64,000 bases of DNA from Pseudomonas abietaniphila. GTDB taxonomy: Bacteria; Pseudomonadota; Gammaproteobacteria; Pseudomonadales; Pseudomonadaceae. Where the stretch lies: contig NZ_FNCO01000005.1 of NCBI RefSeq assembly GCF_900100795.1, positions 335,790 through 399,789 on the forward strand. Direction: 5' to 3'. Positions 58,829 through 64,000 of this stretch are shown piece by piece. The position numbers and the translations under genes are program-made. Each line of letters begins with the position of its first letter. The first letter of the stretch is position 1. The notes under the pieces were generated by a model. The model was not told where the DNA came from. It saw only the letters and a list, made by a program, of their open reading frames with translations, and did no database searches.

Positions 58829-59167
58829 TCAGATGGCTTTCAGAGTGCCCTTAGGCAGGGTGGCAGCGATGGCGCCCTTCTGGATCTTCAGCTCAACGGT
58901 GTCGGACACTTCGATTACCACGAAATCGTCAGTCACTTTGTTGATCTTGCCCGCGATACCGCCGGAAGTGACAACTTCGTCGCCCTTCTGCAAGTTGCCC
59001 AGCAGGTTCTTCTGCTCTTTGGCGCGCTTGGCCTGTGGACGCCAGATCATCAGATAAAAGATGACCAGGAAGCCGACCAGGAAGATCCACTCAAAACCCG
59101 AACCTGCCGGGCCAGCGGCCGCAGGTGCCGCGGCGTCTGCCATGGCATTGGAAATGAAAAAGCTCAT
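58829..59167 (-). CDS. yajC: Sec translocon accessory subunit YajC
   Basis: This 112-residue inner-membrane protein has one helix (about residues 27-45, GFEWIFLVGFLVIFYLMIW) and a small C-terminal domain with GDEVVTSGGIAGKI. It associates with SecDF. It is 55 nt after tgt and 62 nt before secD, in the conserved tgt-yajC-secD-secF order. Confidence 0.96.
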   Translation of the reverse strand: MSFFISNAMADAAAPAAAGPAGSGFEWIFLVGFLVIFYLMIWRPQAKRAKEQKNLLGNLQKGDEVVTSGGIAGKINKVTDDFVVIEVSDTVELKIQKGAIAATLPKGTLKAI

Positions 59168-59222
59168 TTAACACTCCAGTTGCATAATTTTAATAATAAG
59201 AAGCGGTAAGACCGGATGTCAT

Positions 59223-61432
<2,210 letters not shown>

Positions 61433-61498
61433 GATGGGGTTCGTCTAGCAGGGCCGGGAAGTTTAGCCGAATAAGTGAAAATTGACCATGAAACATGA

Positions 61499-61527
61499 TT
61501 GACCAACGGTAGGAGCGTCTCTATACT
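61499..61527 (+). promoter_or_regulatory. Promoter of tRNA-Leu
   Basis: TTGACC (61499-61504) and TATACT (61522-61527) are exactly 17 nt apart and end 13 nt before the tRNA, as expected of a strong tRNA promoter. Confidence 0.75.
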
Positions 61528-61540
61528 TCGCCGCCATTGA

Positions 61541-61625
61541 GCCCTGATGGCGGAATTGGTAGACGCGGCGGATTCAAAATCCGTTTTCGAAAGGAGTGGG
61601 AGTTCGAGTCTCCCTCGGGGCACCA
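61541..61625 (+). tRNA. tRNA-Leu (anticodon CAA)
   Basis: This 85-nt gene has a 7-bp acceptor stem (GCCCTGA with TCGGGGC, one G-T pair), an encoded CCA, a long variable arm as expected for a class II tRNA, and the anticodon loop TTCAAAA giving CAA. It is the apparent attachment site of the prophage that follows. Confidence 0.96.
61600..61625. other. Probable attL core (3' end of tRNA-Leu)
   Basis: The tRNA is intact and an integrase gene starts 170 nt after it, so the integration core is expected in its 3' half (T arm to CCA). The matching attR is outside the window, so the exact core cannot be set. Confidence 0.4.
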
Positions 61626-61669
61626 ACCGTATGTTTCCACATGCACCAGCATGGTCGCGAAACGCAATG

Positions 61670-61696
61670 AAACCGCCACTTTCGGCGGTTTTTTTG
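61670..61696 (+). terminator. Terminator after tRNA-Leu
   Basis: AACCGCC (61671-61677) and GGCGGTT (61684-61690) form a stem followed by a T-run. It lies between the tRNA and the integrase gene. Confidence 0.8.
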
Positions 61697-61701
61697 TGTC
61701 T

Positions 61702-61787
61702 GCATGATCCCTCATGCAGCAGCATGATTCTTGATGCCGTGTATGGTGTCGTGTATGGTCGATTTCAACTCGAACTTTCCCATACAC
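61702..61787. repeat. Repeats upstream of the integrase gene
   Basis: GTGTATGGT occurs twice (61739-61747 and 61751-61759, 12-nt period) and its complement CCATACAC at 61780-61787. GCATGA-TCCC-TCATGC (61702-61717) is an inverted repeat, and GCATGAT recurs at 61722-61728. These may be integrase arm sites or an operator. Confidence 0.6.
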
Positions 61788-61794
61788 GGATGTC

Positions 61795-63054
61795 ATGAAA
61801 CGCACAGACATAAAGCGCCGGCCGCTCGCCGATACCGTGCTCGCCTCCCTCGAACCAGAAGCCAAGGAATATCGTGAAACCTACGGGGTGGATCGGATCT
61901 ATTTTGTGGTCGCGCCAAACGGCCGGAAGCGGTGGGAGCTCAGATTCAAGAAGGAAACTGGCAGCTGGTCCTTCATGGGCCTGGGCGGTTATCCCGAGGT
62001 TTCTGCAAAGAAGGCCCGCGAAAAAGCTCAGGATGCGATCAAGCTGATCGAGCGCGGTGTCGACCCTGTGGCTAACAAGACGGCCGCTGCGACTGCTGAG
62101 GTGATCGCAAAGCGGAACACCTTCCGCGCGTCCGCCGAAGCCTGGTATGAGAAGAAGACCAAGGAAGGGCTCGCCCAGTCCACTTTGGAAAAGGTCCGTA
62201 CTTACCTCGACAGCGATATCCTGCCAGCGCTAGGTGACAAGCAGCTCGACGAAATCAACCGTAAAGACTGCGCAGCTCTGCAGCTTGCATTCGAGAAGCG
62301 CGACGCCCACAACGTGGCAAAGAAGGCACGCGGCTGGCTGAACAAAATTTTCAGCTTCGCGATCGCCAGCGGCCTTACCGAGAACAACCCAGCGAGCGAA
62401 CTCCTCGCCGTGGCCACCCCGCCGCCGGCGACCGAGCAGTACCCGCATCTGCTCGAGCATGAGTTGCCCGATTTCCTGCGCGCGCTGAGAAAGTCCACCA
62501 GCAGGAAAATCTCACTGACCGCTGGCTGGATGTGCCTGTATACGGCCAGCCGCCCGGGCATGGTCCGTTTCGCAGAATGGTCTGAACTCCAACTGGATGA
62601 TGCGCTGTGGGTGATCCCCGCCAGCAAGATGAAGATGCGCCGCGACCACGTCGTGCCGCTCTGCACTCAATTGGTGGCGATGCTGCGCGACCTCCACGAA
62701 TCAACTGGCCAGAACAAATGGGTTTTCCCTGGCACGGGAAATCGCACGCCGGTTATCAGCGAAAACACGATCGGGAAGGTCTACGCGCAGGTTGGCTATA
62801 AAGGAAGGCTGGTCGGGCATGGGACTCGGCATACGGCAAGCACACTGCTGCGCGAGCACGAATGGCAGAAGGATTTTGTCGAGGCGATGCTCGCGCACAA
62901 GGAGGAAGGCGTGGCGGGGGTTTACAACAAGGCAGGGTATCTGAAGCAGCGGCGGGAAATGATGCAGTGGTACGCGGATTATCTCGACTCTCTTGAGACT
63001 TGCACGACCCCGAAGCCGGGGCCTGGATTTAAGGTCAGGCAGATGCCTGCATAA
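61795..63054 (+). CDS. Tyrosine integrase of the prophage
   Basis: This 419-residue recombinase has an N-terminal DUF4102-like arm-binding domain (GGYPEVSAKKAREKAQ), a SAM-like core-binding domain (about 110-200), and the catalytic domain with Arg in TASRPGMVRF, HxxR in GHGTRHTAST and the nucleophile Tyr in VAGVYNKAGY. It is of the P4/CP4 integrase type that uses tRNA sites. Its stop abuts the end of the convergent DUF6527 gene with no gap. Confidence 0.95.
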   Translation: MKRTDIKRRPLADTVLASLEPEAKEYRETYGVDRIYFVVAPNGRKRWELRFKKETGSWSFMGLGGYPEVSAKKAREKAQDAIKLIERGVDPVANKTAAATAEVIAKRNTFRASAEAWYEKKTKEGLAQSTLEKVRTYLDSDILPALGDKQLDEINRKDCAALQLAFEKRDAHNVAKKARGWLNKIFSFAIASGLTENNPASELLAVATPPPATEQYPHLLEHELPDFLRALRKSTSRKISLTAGWMCLYTASRPGMVRFAEWSELQLDDALWVIPASKMKMRRDHVVPLCTQLVAMLRDLHESTGQNKWVFPGTGNRTPVISENTIGKVYAQVGYKGRLVGHGTRHTASTLLREHEWQKDFVEAMLAHKEEGVAGVYNKAGYLKQRREMMQWYADYLDSLETCTTPKPGPGFKVRQMPA

Positions 63055-63429
63055 CTACCACGCTTCCCAGGCTTTACTCCACTCTGGCAGGTCGACAGTC
63101 TTCCCTGCCATAGAGTGCGTGCAATCGCCCAAGTACTGTATGCGCCCATCGGTCACGAATGAGTGGCAACTCAACGGCCGCGGCTGAACGTGGCCGCCTG
63201 CAGTCAGCGTTGCATACTCTTCTTCGGTTAGATGGTGAACACCTGTTACGTGCACCGATGGCGTGAAAGTCGGCAGGTCCGGATTGCCGTTGTAGCCCCA
63301 ATTCGGTCCGGGAGTGTTGGGCGAATTGACCCTTATGCTGTGTGGGCCGTTGCAACCAGGACAGAAAAACCAGATCGATCCGTCCGCACCCTGCCCCAGG
63401 CATCGGCCCAGTATTTTTATTTCGCTCAT
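63055..63429 (-). CDS. DUF6527-family phage protein
   Basis: This 124-residue protein has WFFCPGCNGPHSIRV (possible metal-binding Cys/His) and the conserved tail PTFTPSVHV, CHSFVTDGRIQYLGDCTHS and AGKTVDLPEW, as in DUF6527 proteins of phages and prophages. Function is unknown. Its ATG overlaps the stop of the hydrolase gene (ATGA), so translation is probably coupled. Confidence 0.75.
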   Translation of the reverse strand: MSEIKILGRCLGQGADGSIWFFCPGCNGPHSIRVNSPNTPGPNWGYNGNPDLPTFTPSVHVTGVHHLTEEEYATLTAGGHVQPRPLSCHSFVTDGRIQYLGDCTHSMAGKTVDLPEWSKAWEAW

Positions 63430-63851
63430 GGGACGTCCTTGAAGAATATGTGATTCCCGAGCGTGAGCGTTTTCTTCGCGCCGTTCGCCCACTTCGGCGC
63501 CGACGGCATGCTGGTCGCGTAATAGTGGGTAGCCCCACTGGTTGGGTCCGCAACCTTTCCGTCGATCACCTGGTCAGCAGCAATGCGGCACTGCGCCAGC
63601 TCGCGGAACGGGATCTGCTTCGCGCCCGTCAGGTACGGTTGATTCGGGTCGCCCTTGTTCCAGCAGCTGAACTGGTAGGGCTTCTGGCACACACCAGCGT
63701 AGCCCTCGCCCCACCACGACTTCTCCTTGCCGTCCTCGACCCGGTTCCGGATCGACCAGGCCACGGCAACCATCCCCGCCAGCCCTTCCCCGCGCGCTTC
63801 GCCGTAAAGTGTTCTTGCCAGCACGTCGCGATCTTTCTCGGTTACATCCAT
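63426..63851 (-). CDS. SleB-like cell-wall hydrolase of the prophage
   Basis: This 141-residue protein has the hydrolase_2 (SleB/CwlJ) fold pattern: LARTLYGEARGEGLAGMVAV with the catalytic Glu in GEARGE, then AWSIRNRV, GVCQKPYQFSCWN and ATHYYATSM. No signal peptide is present, so it would need a holin or similar to reach the wall. The ATG at 63851 has GGAG upstream. It probably acts as endolysin. Confidence 0.85.
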   Translation of the reverse strand: MDVTEKDRDVLARTLYGEARGEGLAGMVAVAWSIRNRVEDGKEKSWWGEGYAGVCQKPYQFSCWNKGDPNQPYLTGAKQIPFRELAQCRIAADQVIDGKVADPTSGATHYYATSMPSAPKWANGAKKTLTLGNHIFFKDVP

Positions 63852-63864
63852 TACATTTCTCCAG

Positions 63865-63892
63865 GCAAAAAAATACCCGCTCAATGGCGGGC
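63865..63892 (-). terminator. Terminator between the tail gene and the hydrolase gene
   Basis: On the minus strand CCCGC and GCGGG (63876-63891) form a stem followed by TATTTTTTTG. The hydrolase start lies just beyond it, so the hydrolase and DUF6527 genes need read-through or their own promoter. Confidence 0.65.
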
Positions 63893-63909
63893 CTTTGATG
63901 GCAGCTACC

Positions 63910-64000
63910 TCAACCAGGCTGAACCGGGCGGAACGCTGAATCGGGGTAGTGCTCCGCCCCATCCTTCCATGCGCGCACTTTGGTTCGGTAATCGCGCCAC
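63910..64000 (-). CDS. C-terminal end of a probable phage tail assembly protein (partial)
   Basis: The minus strand is open from the window edge to a TGA at 63910-63912, giving WRDYRTKVRAWKDGAEHYPD and then SAFRPVQPG. The pattern W..YR..(V/L)R followed by a Pro-rich end resembles the C-terminus of tail-fibre assembly or tail chaperone proteins. The call is weak because only 29 residues are visible. Confidence 0.5.
   Translation of the reverse strand, partial: WRDYRTKVRAWKDGAEHYPDSAFRPVQPG

Larger units (their letters stand above)
61626..64000. mobile_element. Left end of a tRNA-Leu-integrated prophage (cut by window edge)
   Basis: Directly after the tRNA lie a tyrosine integrase gene (plus strand) and, on the minus strand, a DUF6527 gene, a SleB-like hydrolase gene and the end of a tail-assembly-type gene. 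This is an integrase at one end facing the end of a late operon. The element continues past the right edge. Confidence 0.85.

Overview
The window is chromosomal DNA from a Pseudomonas species. Gene content and order fit the P. syringae / P. fluorescens side of the genus: rimM-rpsP-ffh, guaBA, xseA, bamB-der-hisS-ispG-rodZ-pilW-rlmN-ndk, a complete isc operon, suhB/trmJ/cysE, and secF-secD-yajC-tgt-queA. REPIN-type palindromes of the GTAGGAGCG...CGCTCCTAC class, typical of Pseudomonas, lie in several intergenic gaps. Most of the window is high-GC core genome; the species cannot be fixed from sequence reading alone.

Layout. 1-2074: start of the rimM-rpsP operon and ffh. 2316-10208: divergent or stand-alone genes (CcsA-like protein, CorC/HlyC-type CBS protein, MHS-type MFS transporter, purT, a DUF1289 / gamma-carbonic-anhydrase / Nudix cluster, a second Nudix enzyme, an L,D-transpeptidase). 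10376-18825: YqfO-like protein, purL, mltF, tadA with a multicopper oxidase, and a PH-domain protein. 18915-19480: an AT-rich island holding a HipB-like regulator and a 25-codon remnant where hipA should be. 19610-32041: guaBA, a CxxC-rich unknown, a TauE-type exporter, xseA, an M23 peptidase, leuA with a candidate leucine-rich leader ORF, two tandem FlxA-like genes, and an overlapping aminotransferase / omega-amidase pair. 32101-41377: the conserved der-bamB-yfgM-hisS-ispG-rodZ-pilW-rlmN-ndk block. 41468-48783: iscR-S-U-A-hscB-hscA-fdx-iscX behind a strong IscR-type operator, with cysE and trmJ upstream; suhB faces the other way.

49876-55097 is the most interesting accessory region. It holds a LysR regulator divergent from a dicarboxylate/H+(Na+) symporter, and a convergent operon of an OprD-type porin and an argininosuccinate-lyase-like protein that carries a signal peptide. 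Enzymes of that superfamily normally release fumarate, so I infer a salvage module: porin entry, periplasmic C-N bond cleavage, then C4-dicarboxylate import. The lyase has Asn where the family has its catalytic His, which makes the chemistry uncertain.

55316-61432: a glycine-zipper protein and secF-secD-yajC-tgt-queA. 61541-61625 is tRNA-Leu(CAA). It is followed by a tyrosine integrase and, on the opposite strand, the ends of prophage late genes (DUF6527 protein, SleB-like cell-wall hydrolase, C-terminus of a tail-assembly-type protein). The left end of a prophage integrated at the tRNA is therefore at about 61.6 kb, and it continues past the right edge.
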